A stretch of 44,138 nucleotides of DNA from Chitinophagaceae bacterium (GCA_947456805.1 CANGTN010000014.1:1-44138); one strand, 5' to 3'; positions 6,818-15,743 are shown, numbered from the stretch's first letter. The notes: generated from the sequence alone by a model not told the origin. A program made the numbers and translations.

Positions 6818-7912
6818 ATGAGTGAACAATTATTCAAAGTAACAATCGACAACATTACGGTAGAAGTACCTGCTGGTACAACTATATTAAATGCTGCTCG
6901 TCAAATAGGAGGTGAAGTTGCTCCTCCGGCAATGTGCTATTACAGTAAGCTGGAAGGCAGTGGTGGCAAGTGTCGTACGTGTTTGGTAGAAGTAAGCAAA
7001 GGTTCTGAGAAAGATCCAAGGCCAATGCCTAAGCTTGTTGCAAGTTGTCGTACAACCGTTATGGATGGCATGGAAGTAAAAAATATTACTTCGCCAAAAG
7101 TATTGGATGCAAGAGCCGGTGTGGTAGAATTTTTGTTGATTAACCATCCGTTGGATTGCCCTGTTTGTGACCAAGCCGGCGAATGTCATTTGCAGGATTT
7201 AAGCTATGAACATGGCAAAGAAGAAACTCGTTATGAGTTTCAAAGAAGAACATTCCCAAAAGTAGATTTAGGCGATAAAATTCAATTGCACATGACTCGT
7301 TGCATCATGTGTTTCAGATGCGTATTTACTGCAGATCAGTTGACTGAAAAACGTGAACATGGTATTTTAGACAGAGGCGATCATGCACAGATTGCAACAT
7401 TTATACAAAAGAATTTACACAATGAGTTTATAGGAAATGTTATTGATGTTTGTCCTGTTGGCGCCTTAACCGATAAAACTTTCCGTTTTAAAAACAGGGT
7501 TTGGTTTACCAAGCCCGTAGATGCACACCGTGATTGCGAAAACTGTTGTGGCGAAGCACAATTGTGGATGAGAGGCGATGAAGTATTCAGAGTTACTGCA
7601 CGCAAAGATGAATGGGGTGAAGTGAAAGAAGCAAGCAATGGTAAAACAGGCTGGATTTGTAACTCTTGCCGCTTTGATAAAAAGGAAGCCAAAGATTGGG
7701 TGATTGATGGTCCAAGTAAAATCAACAGACACTCAGTAATTTCTCAAGGTCATTATGTGGGTTTGCAAAAACCAACAGAAACATTGCCAAATGTATTACA
7801 TGGAAGACAACCGAAATTATTAATGGACATTCATAGTGTGAGTGAAGTGAATAAACAAAATATTGAATTGAGTGCATTAGACAGACCGGCACACTCAACA
7901 GATTTTAAATAA
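6818..7912 (+). CDS. nuoG: NADH-quinone oxidoreductase subunit G, short Bacteroidota type
   Basis: 75-kDa-type subunit reduced to its iron-sulfur part. Ligand sets seen: [2Fe-2S] N1b C40, C52, C55, C77; [4Fe-4S] N5 H110, C114, C117, C123 (HPLDCPVCDQAGECHLQ); [4Fe-4S] N4 C162, C165, C168, C212 (RCIMCFRC, CPVGAL). The frame then enters the start of the molybdopterin-oxidoreductase-like region with five more cysteines (C240, C243, C244, C281, C284) and stops at 364 residues, against roughly 700-900 in mitochondria and enterobacteria. nuoH follows after 20 bases, so this is a compact gene, not a fresh truncation. Short NuoG is, to my knowledge, common in this phylum. Confidence 0.93.
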   Translation: MSEQLFKVTIDNITVEVPAGTTILNAARQIGGEVAPPAMCYYSKLEGSGGKCRTCLVEVSKGSEKDPRPMPKLVASCRTTVMDGMEVKNITSPKVLDARAGVVEFLLINHPLDCPVCDQAGECHLQDLSYEHGKEETRYEFQRRTFPKVDLGDKIQLHMTRCIMCFRCVFTADQLTEKREHGILDRGDHAQIATFIQKNLHNEFIGNVIDVCPVGALTDKTFRFKNRVWFTKPVDAHRDCENCCGEAQLWMRGDEVFRVTARKDEWGEVKEASNGKTGWICNSCRFDKKEAKDWVIDGPSKINRHSVISQGHYVGLQKPTETLPNVLHGRQPKLLMDIHSVSEVNKQNIELSALDRPAHSTDFK

Positions 7913-7932
7913 AAAATTAATTACAATAAGTA

Positions 7933-9003
7933 ATGACTTTATTATCGTTAAATATTGATTGGATTTTGTTAATTGAAAAATTGGTATTGATTGCCATTGT
8001 GGTTTTTGCAAGCTTGGGCATTGCGTTGTATACCACTTTTGGAGAAAGAAAAGTAGCTGCTATTTTGCAAGACAGGCCAGGACCCAATCGTGCTGGACCT
8101 TTTGGCTTGTTGCAACCACTTGCAGATGGCGTAAAAATGTTTACGAAGGAAGATATCATTCCTAATTCTGCGAATAAATGGTTGTTTATTTTAGGTCCCG
8201 GATTGGCAATGACTGCTTCATTAATGAGCTGTGCAGTAATACCTTGGGGCGGAACAATTGAATTATTTGATAGAACAATTAGCTTACAAATTGCAGATAT
8301 TAATATTGGCATCTTATACATTTTTGCTGTAGTAAGTTTGGGTGTATATGGTATTATGATTGGCGGTTGGGCAAGTAACAATAAGTTTTCATTGATGGCT
8401 GCATTGCGTGGTGCAAGTCAGGCAATCAGCTACGAATTGGCCATGGGCTTGAGTTTGATTGCTGTGTTGATGTTATCAGGTTCGTTGTCATTGGGTGATA
8501 TTGTAAAGCAACAACAAGCAGGTTGGTGGAATATTGTATATCAGCCTTTAGGGTTTTTGATTTTCTTTATTTGTGCTTTGGCAGAATGTAACAGAACGCC
8601 ATTTGATTTGCCTGAAGCAGAAAATGAATTGAACTTTGGTTACCATCAGGAATATTCTTCGATGAAGTTGGGTTTTTATTTGTTTGCCGAATACATCAAC
8701 ATGATTATGAGTAGTGCGGTAATGGCAAGTTTGTATTTTGGCGGATACGATATCCCTTTTGTAAATGATGCTGAATTACAAACACATTTGGGCAATTGGG
8801 TAGCATTGTTTCAGGTAGGAACATTGCTCATTAAAATTGTGTTTTTTATTTTCTTGTTTATGTGGATACGTTGGACGATACCAAGATTCAGGTATGACCA
8901 ATTGATGAACCTTGGCTGGAAAACCATGATACCATTGGCTTTGGTGAATATGCTGATTACAGGTGCTTTGGTATTATTGAAGATGAATAACTGGCATTTT
9001 TAA
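7933..9003 (+). CDS. nuoH: NADH-quinone oxidoreductase subunit H
   Basis: Membrane subunit that closes the quinone chamber and links it to the proton path. About eight membrane segments are visible, with the conserved loop RPGPNRAGPFGLLQPLADG near the N-terminus and the acidic loop ECNRTPFDLPEAENELNFGY. Its 356 residues are normal. Start at ATG 7933. After the stop lies a large inverted repeat (9003-9058) and then the third spacer repeat, so the gap to nuoI (163 bases) is longer than most gaps in the operon. Confidence 0.96.
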   Translation: MTLLSLNIDWILLIEKLVLIAIVVFASLGIALYTTFGERKVAAILQDRPGPNRAGPFGLLQPLADGVKMFTKEDIIPNSANKWLFILGPGLAMTASLMSCAVIPWGGTIELFDRTISLQIADINIGILYIFAVVSLGVYGIMIGGWASNNKFSLMAALRGASQAISYELAMGLSLIAVLMLSGSLSLGDIVKQQQAGWWNIVYQPLGFLIFFICALAECNRTPFDLPEAENELNFGYHQEYSSMKLGFYLFAEYINMIMSSAVMASLYFGGYDIPFVNDAELQTHLGNWVALFQVGTLLIKIVFFIFLFMWIRWTIPRFRYDQLMNLGWKTMIPLALVNMLITGALVLLKMNNWHF

Positions 9004-9058
9004 TTGTTTGTTCAAAATTGCGAATGGAATATTTTGCGTTTTTTGATTAACAAACAAT
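9003..9058 (+). other. Long stem-loop after nuoH
   Basis: ATTGTTTGTT (9003-9012) pairs perfectly with AACAAACAAT (9049-9058). The stem continues with CAAAA (9013-9017) against TTTTG (9041-9045) across a 3-base bulge. No T tract follows, so it is not a standard terminator. It may protect or process the message, or be the arms of an old insertion. Confidence 0.45.
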
Positions 9059-9067
9059 AAAGCGTAC

Positions 9068-9115
9068 AAGTGTGCGACGCAACAGGTGCTGAATAAAGTT
9101 GTATAGTTGGGAACA
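9068..9115 (+). repeat. nuo spacer repeat, copy 3 (before nuoI)
   Basis: Block 1 is AAGTGTGCGACGCAACA (9068-9084), identical to copy 1, also preceded by GTAC. Block 2 is GTTGGGAACA (9106-9115) after 21 bases. It ends 51 bases before the nuoI ATG. Confidence 0.75.
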
Positions 9116-9166
9116 AAAAATATATTTGCAAACAAATTAAAATAATCTCTTGTAAAGAGTACAAAT

Positions 9167-9700
9167 ATGGAGGCATTAACATCAAGGGCAAAAGCGGTAG
9201 ACAGAAAACCCATGACATTCCTGGAGCGGTTGTATTTATGGAATATTCTGAAAGGGATGATCATTACGTTTAGCCATATTTTTAAGAAAAAACCTACGAT
9301 TCAATATCCTGAAGTAAAACGACCCTTTAGTCCGGTGTTTAGAGGTTTGCATGTTTTAAACAGAGATGAGGAAGGGCGTGAAAGGTGCACTGCATGTGGT
9401 TTGTGTGCTGTTGCTTGTCCGGCAGAAGCTATTACAATGGAAGCTGCTGAAAGATTACCGGGAGAAGAAAATTTGTATCGTGAAGAAAAGTATGCAGCAA
9501 AATATGAAATCAATATGTTGCGTTGCATTTTCTGTGGTTTGTGCGAAGAGGCTTGTCCGAAAGATGCCATTTATTTAAGTGAAACTTTTGCTCCGGCAAA
9601 TTTCAATAGAAAAGGTTTTGTATATGGAAAGGATAATTTATTAATTCCGAATCCAACAACACAACCTGAAGCAACAGCGAAAGCAAAAGGTTTGAATTAA
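9167..9700 (+). CDS. nuoI: NADH-quinone oxidoreductase subunit I
   Basis: TYKY-type subunit with two [4Fe-4S] clusters (N6a, N6b) linking NuoG to NuoB. Two full ferredoxin motifs are visible: C74, C77, C80, C84 (CTACGLCAVACP) and C120, C123, C126, C130 (CIFCGLCEEACP). The amphipathic N-terminus (LWNILKGMIITFSHIF) anchors it to the membrane surface. Its 177 residues are normal. nuoJ starts 29 bases after the stop. Confidence 0.97.
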   Translation: MEALTSRAKAVDRKPMTFLERLYLWNILKGMIITFSHIFKKKPTIQYPEVKRPFSPVFRGLHVLNRDEEGRERCTACGLCAVACPAEAITMEAAERLPGEENLYREEKYAAKYEINMLRCIFCGLCEEACPKDAIYLSETFAPANFNRKGFVYGKDNLLIPNPTTQPEATAKAKGLN

Positions 9701-9729
9701 TATATTAGCTAAAAGATTAGATTGATAAA

Positions 9730-10257
9730 ATGAACATAACACAAATACTTTTTTGGTTTTTAAGTGTGCTGGCATTGGTAAGTGCATTAATGGTTTTGTT
9801 GAGCAAAAATCCTGTGCATAGTGTATTGTGGCTGATTGTAGTTTTCTTTGCTATCTCAGGTCATTACATTTTATTGAATGCACAGTTTTTGGCTATTGTA
9901 AATTTAATTGTATATGCAGGCGCTATCATGGTATTGTTTCTCTTTGTAATTATGTTGATGAATTTAAGTGCAGACACTGAGCCGCAAAAAAATGTATGGA
10001 TGAAACTGGCGGGTACAATTGCCGGTGGTTGTTTTTTAATAAGTGCTTGCAATGTTATTTATAATGCACAAAATGTTTCTAAAGAAATTGCTGCTAAAAC
10101 GGCTTTGTTAAATCAGGGAAATATTGGGTTGATTGGGAACTTGGGAAAAGTGTTGTTTAAAGATTATGTGGTTCCTTTTGAAATCAGCAGTGTGTTGTTT
10201 TTAAGTGCAATAGTTGGTGCCGTTGTAATTGGGAAAAAAGAAAAAAATAAAGTCTAA
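9730..10257 (+). CDS. nuoJ: NADH-quinone oxidoreductase subunit J
   Basis: Membrane subunit (ND6-like) with five hydrophobic segments and the conserved third helix region VNLIVYAGAIMVLFLFVIML, whose pi-bulge helix takes part in coupling. Its 175 residues are normal. The gene continues directly into nuoK. Confidence 0.94.
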   Translation: MNITQILFWFLSVLALVSALMVLLSKNPVHSVLWLIVVFFAISGHYILLNAQFLAIVNLIVYAGAIMVLFLFVIMLMNLSADTEPQKNVWMKLAGTIAGGCFLISACNVIYNAQNVSKEIAAKTALLNQGNIGLIGNLGKVLFKDYVVPFEISSVLFLSAIVGAVVIGKKEKNKV

Positions 10258-10292
10258 TTTTTTAAGACTGAATGATTAAATAAAATTGAATT

Positions 10293-10628
10293 ATGCCAAT
10301 ACAGTATTATATCTATTTATCACTTGCCTTATTTAGCATCGGAATTGTGGGCGTGTTGGTGCGTCGCAATGCAATCATTGTTTTTATGTGCATAGAGTTG
10401 ATGCTGAATGCGGTTAATTTGTTGTTGCTAGCATTTAGCAAAATGCATTACAACACCGCTCTTCTAACCAATAAAGAAACAACAGCCGGCACAGAAGGGC
10501 AGTTATTTGTATTTTTTATTATGGTAGTTGCAGCGGCAGAAGTGAGTGTAGGATTGGCAATTATAGTGATGATGTATAGAAACATACATTCGGTAGATGT
10601 TAACTTTTTAAATCGGTTGAAGAATTAG
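10293..10628 (+). CDS. nuoK: NADH-quinone oxidoreductase subunit K
   Basis: Small membrane subunit (ND4L-like) with three helices and two conserved membrane glutamates used in proton transfer, seen in [16 protein letters not shown] and [17 protein letters not shown]. At 111 residues it is slightly longer than the usual ~100 because of the short loop [12 protein letters not shown] 185-base gap with a 9-bp tandem repeat separates it from nuoL. Confidence 0.95.
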   Translation: MPIQYYIYLSLALFSIGIVGVLVRRNAIIVFMCIELMLNAVNLLLLAFSKMHYNTALLTNKETTAGTEGQLFVFFIMVVAAAEVSVGLAIIVMMYRNIHSVDVNFLNRLKN

Positions 10629-10667
10629 TTTTTTAGTTATATAGTTTAGGAGTTTATAGTTTAAGAG

Positions 10668-10703
10668 GTTGAAAGGGTTGAAGAAGTTGAAAGAGTTGAA
10701 AGA
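10668..10703 (+). repeat. 9-bp tandem repeat in the nuoK-nuoL gap
   Basis: Four 9-base units of GTTGAAAGR type (GTTGAAAGG, GTTGAAGAA, GTTGAAAGA, GTTGAAAGA) in direct order, followed by a GA run to 10711. They lie in the longest gap between consecutive nuo subunit genes that carries no extra gene. No promoter or terminator could be recognised in the rest of that gap. Confidence 0.75.
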
Positions 10704-10813
10704 GAGAGAGACAATCTGTTTTTAGAAAATAAATTGATTTATTGAAGGATAAAAAATATTCCTTGTTATTGTAAAACACCATGTTTTTGTAACAGGAAAA
10801 TGAAGATAATAAT

Positions 10814-12718
10814 ATGAATAAACTTGTTTACCTCGTTCCGCTTTTTCCATTGATTGGTTTTTTGATCAATGGTTTGGGTCGTAAGTCTTTATCAAAATCA
10901 TTGATTGGCATTATTGGCAGTGCAGCTATTCTGGCTTCTTTTGTAGTAAGTGTTTTCTTGTTTATAGATGTAAAAGCCCACGGCGCTAGTGTTGTAACGG
11001 CTTTTAATTTTATTAATATAGATACTTTTAAAATTGGATTTGCTTTTCAGGTAGATCAATTGTCCTCTCTGTTCTTACTAATCATTACAGGAATTGGTTT
11101 TTTAATCCATGTATATTCTACTGCTTACATGCATGAAGAAAAATCAGAACATTTTGCTAGATATTTTGCCTATCTAAATTTATTCGTGTTTAGTATGTTG
11201 TTGCTGGTATTGGGTGCCAATTACGTAATCATGTTTATCGGCTGGGAAGGAGTTGGATTGTGTTCTTATCTATTAATTGGATTTTGGTTTAAAAACAATA
11301 ATTACAATTATGCTGCTAAAAAAGCATTTGTAATGAACAGAATTGGAGACTTAGGATTTTTATTAGCGGTGTTTTGGTTAATTGCAAAATTGGGTACAGT
11401 AAATTATGCTGATGTTTTTGCTGCCGCTAACATTTTATCAAAATTTGATGTTACGGCAATTACACTTTTGCTTTTTGTAGGAGCAATGGGTAAGTCTGCA
11501 CAAATACCTTTGTACACTTGGTTACCCGATGCAATGGCAGGTCCTACGCCGGTTTCGGCATTGATACATGCTGCAACAATGGTTACTGCTGGTATTTATA
11601 TGATTGCCCGAAGTAACGTGTTGTATAGTATGAGTGAAGTAACAATGAACTTGGTTGCAATTATTGGTTTGGCAACAGCTTTGTTAAGTGCTACCATTGC
11701 TATTAAACAAAATGATATTAAAAAAGTATTGGCTTACTCAACAGTAAGTCAGTTGGGTTATATGTTTTTAGGCTTGGGCGTTGGAGCTTATACCGGTGCT
11801 GTATTTCATGTAATGACACACGCATTTTTCAAAGCATTATTGTTCTTAGGTGCTGGTTCTGTTATACATGCAATGCATCATGAACAAGATATCAGAAATA
11901 TGGGTGGATTGAAGAAGAAATTACCCATTACACATGCAACATTTTTATTGGGTTGTATTGCAATTGCAGGGATTCCGCCATTCAGTGGTTTCTTTTCTAA
12001 AGATGAAATATTGGCTGCAGCTTATGCACACAATCCAATCTATTGGGGCTTAGGCGTTGCAGGTGCTGCTATGACTGCATTCTACATGTTTAGATTATAT
12101 GCAACCACATTTTTAGGAACATTCAGAGGCACACACGATCAGGAGCATCATTTACATGAATCTCCGAAAGCAATGACAATTCCACTAATCATTCTTTCTA
12201 TTTTAAGTGTTCTTGGCGGATTGGTTGGGATTCCTGAAATATTAGGTGGTCATCACGAATTGCATCAATATTTATCTAAAGTTTTAATCAGTGAAAAGGC
12301 ACATCATATAGAACATTCAACAGAATATATGCTGATGGCTATTTCTGTTGCAATAGCTGCATTAGCTGTAATTTTTGCAATCGTTCATTTCAGTAAAAAA
12401 CCTGAATTAAAAGATGCAACAGGCATTGCAAAAGCAATGGAAAACAAATGGTATATAGATGAATTGTATGATGCTGTGATTGTTCGTCCGTTAGAAGCCG
12501 TTGCAGTTTTCTTAAAAAATATTATTGAAAAAAGTGGCATTGACGCATTTGTAAATGGTGTTGGGAAATTTGTTAATTACAGTTCCCGACAACTAAGATT
12601 GGTGCAAAGCGGACAGGTAGGAAATTGTATCTTGATAATGGTATTGTCTATTGTAATATTTATTTTATTATGGTTTTACGATATCAGTATCATCAGGTTG
12701 GTAGATAAATTTTTTTAA
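10814..12718 (+). CDS. nuoL: NADH-quinone oxidoreductase subunit L
   Basis: Largest antiporter-like proton-pumping subunit (ND5-like), with the long C-terminal lateral helix. Seen are the core FIGWEGVGLCSYLLIGFW with key glutamate E145, LPDAMAGPTPVSALIHAATM around the conserved Lys/His proton path, and the C-terminal region from about residue 500 with several helices. The 634 residues agree with the family. Start at ATG 10814, after the 9-bp repeat gap. nuoM follows after 23 bases. Confidence 0.97.
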   Translation: MNKLVYLVPLFPLIGFLINGLGRKSLSKSLIGIIGSAAILASFVVSVFLFIDVKAHGASVVTAFNFINIDTFKIGFAFQVDQLSSLFLLIITGIGFLIHVYSTAYMHEEKSEHFARYFAYLNLFVFSMLLLVLGANYVIMFIGWEGVGLCSYLLIGFWFKNNNYNYAAKKAFVMNRIGDLGFLLAVFWLIAKLGTVNYADVFAAANILSKFDVTAITLLLFVGAMGKSAQIPLYTWLPDAMAGPTPVSALIHAATMVTAGIYMIARSNVLYSMSEVTMNLVAIIGLATALLSATIAIKQNDIKKVLAYSTVSQLGYMFLGLGVGAYTGAVFHVMTHAFFKALLFLGAGSVIHAMHHEQDIRNMGGLKKKLPITHATFLLGCIAIAGIPPFSGFFSKDEILAAAYAHNPIYWGLGVAGAAMTAFYMFRLYATTFLGTFRGTHDQEHHLHESPKAMTIPLIILSILSVLGGLVGIPEILGGHHELHQYLSKVLISEKAHHIEHSTEYMLMAISVAIAALAVIFAIVHFSKKPELKDATGIAKAMENKWYIDELYDAVIVRPLEAVAVFLKNIIEKSGIDAFVNGVGKFVNYSSRQLRLVQSGQVGNCILIMVLSIVIFILLWFYDISIIRLVDKFF

Positions 12719-12741
12719 TCAAGTATCAGGCATAAATTATT

Positions 12742-14172
12742 ATGATCCCTTTATCACTCATATTGCTCCCATTTGTTGCAGGTATATTGTCTTTTTTTGT
12801 TAAAAGCGATAATGGCAGCAAACAATTGGCTTTATTTTTTTCTATTGCAACATTAGCTGTAATGCTGCTCGGACTTTGTGTCTTCAATCAAAGTGCCTAT
12901 CATCATTTTGATGTGAGTTGGCTAGTGTCATTGGGCAGCAGATTTACAATTGGCTTAGATGGTATGGGAAAAATGTTGTGTTTATTAACTGCAATTTCTT
13001 TTCCAATAATTATCGCGGCTACATACAACAACAAATATAAATCGACCAATAATTTCTATGCGTTGTTATTGCTAACACAAGCAGGATTAATGGGAGTTTT
13101 TGTTGCAATGGACGGTTTGTTGTTTTATTTTTTTTGGGAACTTGCTTTAATACCCGTGTACTTTTTATGTAGTCAGTGGGGTGGGGAAAAGCGTATTGCA
13201 GTTACTTTTAAATTCTTCATTTATACTTTCATTGGCTCATTATTAATGCTGGTTGGATTGTTGTTTTTATATTACAAAACGCCACAACATTCTTTTGCAA
13301 TTAAAGATTTGTACAACTTACACTTAGCAGCATCAGAACAAAATTTTGCTTTCTGGTTATTCTTTATTGCCTTCGCAATTAAGATGCCTATTTTCCCTTT
13401 TCATACCTGGCAGCCCGATGCATACGAGCAATCTCCAACCGCTGTAACAATGGTTTTGAGTGGTATTATGGTTAAAATGGGCATATTTGCAGTATTGCGT
13501 TGGTTGATTCCAATTTTTCCAGATGCAGCTGCTAAATACGGCCAATTAATTATCATTTTATCGATTATAGGAATTGTTTATGCATCATTAATTGCCATCA
13601 AACAAGATGATGTAAAAAGATTGATCGCTTATTCATCTATCGCTCATATTGGTTTAATGTGTGCGGCAATTTTTACTATGAATTCCATTGGCTTGAAAGG
13701 CGTGATGTTGCAAATGTTTAGTCATGGTGTAAATGTAATTGGCTTATGGATTATTGCTGATGCAATCGAGCAACAATTGGGCACTCGTAAATTTAGTGAA
13801 TTGGGTGGTCTTGCTCAAAAGGCACCAACCCTAGCAATACTATTAGTAGTATTGGCTTTTGCAAATATTGCATTACCACTTACCAATGCATTTATCGGTG
13901 AGTTTTTAATGTTCAATGGCTTGTTCCAATACAATGTTTATTTTGCTGCAATAGCAGGAGTAGGAATTATTTTGGCTGCAGTTTATACTTTAAATATGGT
14001 TCAGAAAGTACTGTATGGTAATACAACAACGATTACTGAAAATGCTGTTGAAATTAGCGGCAACGTCAAGTGGATGTTAGCAATTATAACAATTATGATT
14101 ATTGTTTTTGGGGTGTATCCTCAACCAATGATTGACTTAACAAAAGACACAGTTCAGGCTTTAATAAAATAA
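12742..14172 (+). CDS. nuoM: NADH-quinone oxidoreductase subunit M
   Basis: Second antiporter-like pumping subunit (ND4-like). Key motifs are FYFFWELALIPVYFL with membrane glutamate E133, FHTWQPDAYEQSPTAVTMVL, and the IKQDDVKRLIAYSSIAHIG loop and helix. At 476 residues and about 14 predicted helices it is normal. The short gap to nuoN contains a UUCG-type hairpin. Confidence 0.96.
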   Translation: MIPLSLILLPFVAGILSFFVKSDNGSKQLALFFSIATLAVMLLGLCVFNQSAYHHFDVSWLVSLGSRFTIGLDGMGKMLCLLTAISFPIIIAATYNNKYKSTNNFYALLLLTQAGLMGVFVAMDGLLFYFFWELALIPVYFLCSQWGGEKRIAVTFKFFIYTFIGSLLMLVGLLFLYYKTPQHSFAIKDLYNLHLAASEQNFAFWLFFIAFAIKMPIFPFHTWQPDAYEQSPTAVTMVLSGIMVKMGIFAVLRWLIPIFPDAAAKYGQLIIILSIIGIVYASLIAIKQDDVKRLIAYSSIAHIGLMCAAIFTMNSIGLKGVMLQMFSHGVNVIGLWIIADAIEQQLGTRKFSELGGLAQKAPTLAILLVVLAFANIALPLTNAFIGEFLMFNGLFQYNVYFAAIAGVGIILAAVYTLNMVQKVLYGNTTTITENAVEISGNVKWMLAIITIMIIVFGVYPQPMIDLTKDTVQALIK

Positions 14173-14182
14173 TTTTAAATAG

Positions 14183-14198
14183 AAGCCCTTCGGGGTTT
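14183..14198 (+). other. UUCG-tetraloop hairpin before nuoN
   Basis: AAGCCC-TTCG-GGGTTT forms a 6-bp stem (one G-U pair) closed by the very stable C(UUCG)G loop, ending 8 bases before the nuoN ATG. There is no T run. It may slow ribosomes or nucleases at the nuoM-nuoN junction. Confidence 0.45.
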
Positions 14199-14206
14199 GG
14201 TTTACT

Positions 14207-15598
14207 ATGAATGCAATTATATTTTCTGCTTTATTAGGTGTGGTAATGATGTTCTCGGGCATTCTTACTACCAATAAACAAGCTATCAAAAACATAGCTT
14301 TAGTTTGTCTTACATTGTTGTTGGTTGCCAATCTTGCCAATCACTACGAATGGTATTCTATTAAGATTGATACCAAACAAATGTTTTCATTTAGTAAGTA
14401 TGGTTATTTCTTTAACACCATTGCTATTACCGCCACATTATTGTATGTATTTGTTAGTGGCGATGATATTGTAAAAGTAGGCAGCTATGGTGCTGAATAC
14501 TTCGCTTTAATATTTTTTGTGCTTTGTGGCGTAACAATTCTTTCGGGCTATAATAATTTGTTGATGTTGTTTTTGGGAATAGAAATCATGACTATTCCGT
14601 TGTACATCCTTACTGGCTCTGACAAGAAAAATTTACATAGCAATGAAGCTGCTTTGAAATACTTTTTAATGGGTGCTTTTTCAACAGGAATCATGTTGAT
14701 GGGTATTGCGTTATTGTATGGTTCAAGCGGAAACTTTGGTATTGAAACCGTGGTAAATATTACAGCAGGCACATTAATGAAAGTGCCTATTTTAGAGGTA
14801 ATTGGGTTGATGTTTATATTTGTTTCTATGTTGTTTAAAGTAAGTGCTGCGCCATTTCATTTTTGGACACCCGATGTATATGACGGGGCACCAAGTGTAT
14901 TTACATCGTTCATGGCAACTATTGTAAAGTCTGCTGGGTTTATTGCATTAATTACATTGTTTGCAAATAAGTCAGAAGAGTTAGGAAAATTGTGGAATAT
15001 ACTTTTAGTGATTGTTATCATTGCAACTTTATTGGTAGGAAATATTACTGCAGTGTTTCAACAAAGTGTAAAGCGGATGTTGGCTTATTCAAGTATTGCA
15101 CAAGCAGGTTTTATGTTGTTTGCATTATACAGTAAAAATGATATTGCAAGAGATGGTATTCTGTTGTATACTTCTGCTTATTCATTGGCTACTATTGGAA
15201 CTTTTGCCATTTTAATAAAGATGGATGACCACTCAATAAATGGATACAATGGGTTGGCAAAATCACAACCTTTATTAGCTGCTACGCAGTCAATATTTTT
15301 GTTTTCATTAGCCGGAATCCCTTTAACAGCAGGCTTCTTTGCAAAATATTTTATGTTGGCTTCCGTAATCAGAACTGGTGGTAGTGCAGCAGTTTACTTA
15401 GTAATTATTGGAGTATTATTTGCAGCAGTAAGTGTATATTATTATTTCAAAGTTATTCAAGCAATGTATTTTAAAGAGGGTAGCGCAGCTACTTCAAAAA
15501 TTACTCCAAATTTTAAATTTGCTTTATTGGTGATTGCGTTCTTAATTATTTTATTTGGAGTTATGCCTGATACGTTGTTGGGATTATTTTATTTTTAA
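14207..15598 (+). CDS. nuoN: NADH-quinone oxidoreductase subunit N
   Basis: Third antiporter-like subunit (ND2-like). Recognisable are LLMLFLGIEIMTIPLYIL with glutamate E126, FHFWTPDVYDGAPSVFTSFM, and QQSVKRMLAYSSIAQAGFM. The 463 residues and multiple hydrophobic segments fit the family. It ends the 14-subunit operon; no good terminator is visible after it, so read-through into the following permease gene is possible. Confidence 0.96.
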   Translation: MNAIIFSALLGVVMMFSGILTTNKQAIKNIALVCLTLLLVANLANHYEWYSIKIDTKQMFSFSKYGYFFNTIAITATLLYVFVSGDDIVKVGSYGAEYFALIFFVLCGVTILSGYNNLLMLFLGIEIMTIPLYILTGSDKKNLHSNEAALKYFLMGAFSTGIMLMGIALLYGSSGNFGIETVVNITAGTLMKVPILEVIGLMFIFVSMLFKVSAAPFHFWTPDVYDGAPSVFTSFMATIVKSAGFIALITLFANKSEELGKLWNILLVIVIIATLLVGNITAVFQQSVKRMLAYSSIAQAGFMLFALYSKNDIARDGILLYTSAYSLATIGTFAILIKMDDHSINGYNGLAKSQPLLAATQSIFLFSLAGIPLTAGFFAKYFMLASVIRTGGSAAVYLVIIGVLFAAVSVYYYFKVIQAMYFKEGSAATSKITPNFKFALLVIAFLIILFGVMPDTLLGLFYF

Positions 15599-15656
15599 TT
15601 GATAGTTCTTAAGTAAATAGATTACCTGCTTTCATGATAATTGTTTGATTTGTTTT

Positions 15657-15671
15657 ACTGTAATATACAGT
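15657..15671. promoter_or_regulatory. Palindrome upstream of the MacB-like permease gene
   Basis: ACTGTA-ATA-TACAGT is a perfect 6+3+6 inverted repeat in the 145-base gap after nuoN, 72 bases before the next ATG. No T run follows, which makes an operator-like site more likely than a terminator. No regulator can be named. Confidence 0.35.
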
Positions 15672-15743
15672 TCATCACATTTTATTATTTCATACAACAA
15701 TCTCATTTACCTTTATAGTATCACTTGATGAACTTTTATTTCT

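Noticed and set aside
6818-7912. NuoG as a frameshifted or broken gene
   Set aside because: All three cluster sites are intact, the stop is followed by nuoH after 20 bases, and short NuoG is a known pattern in this phylum.
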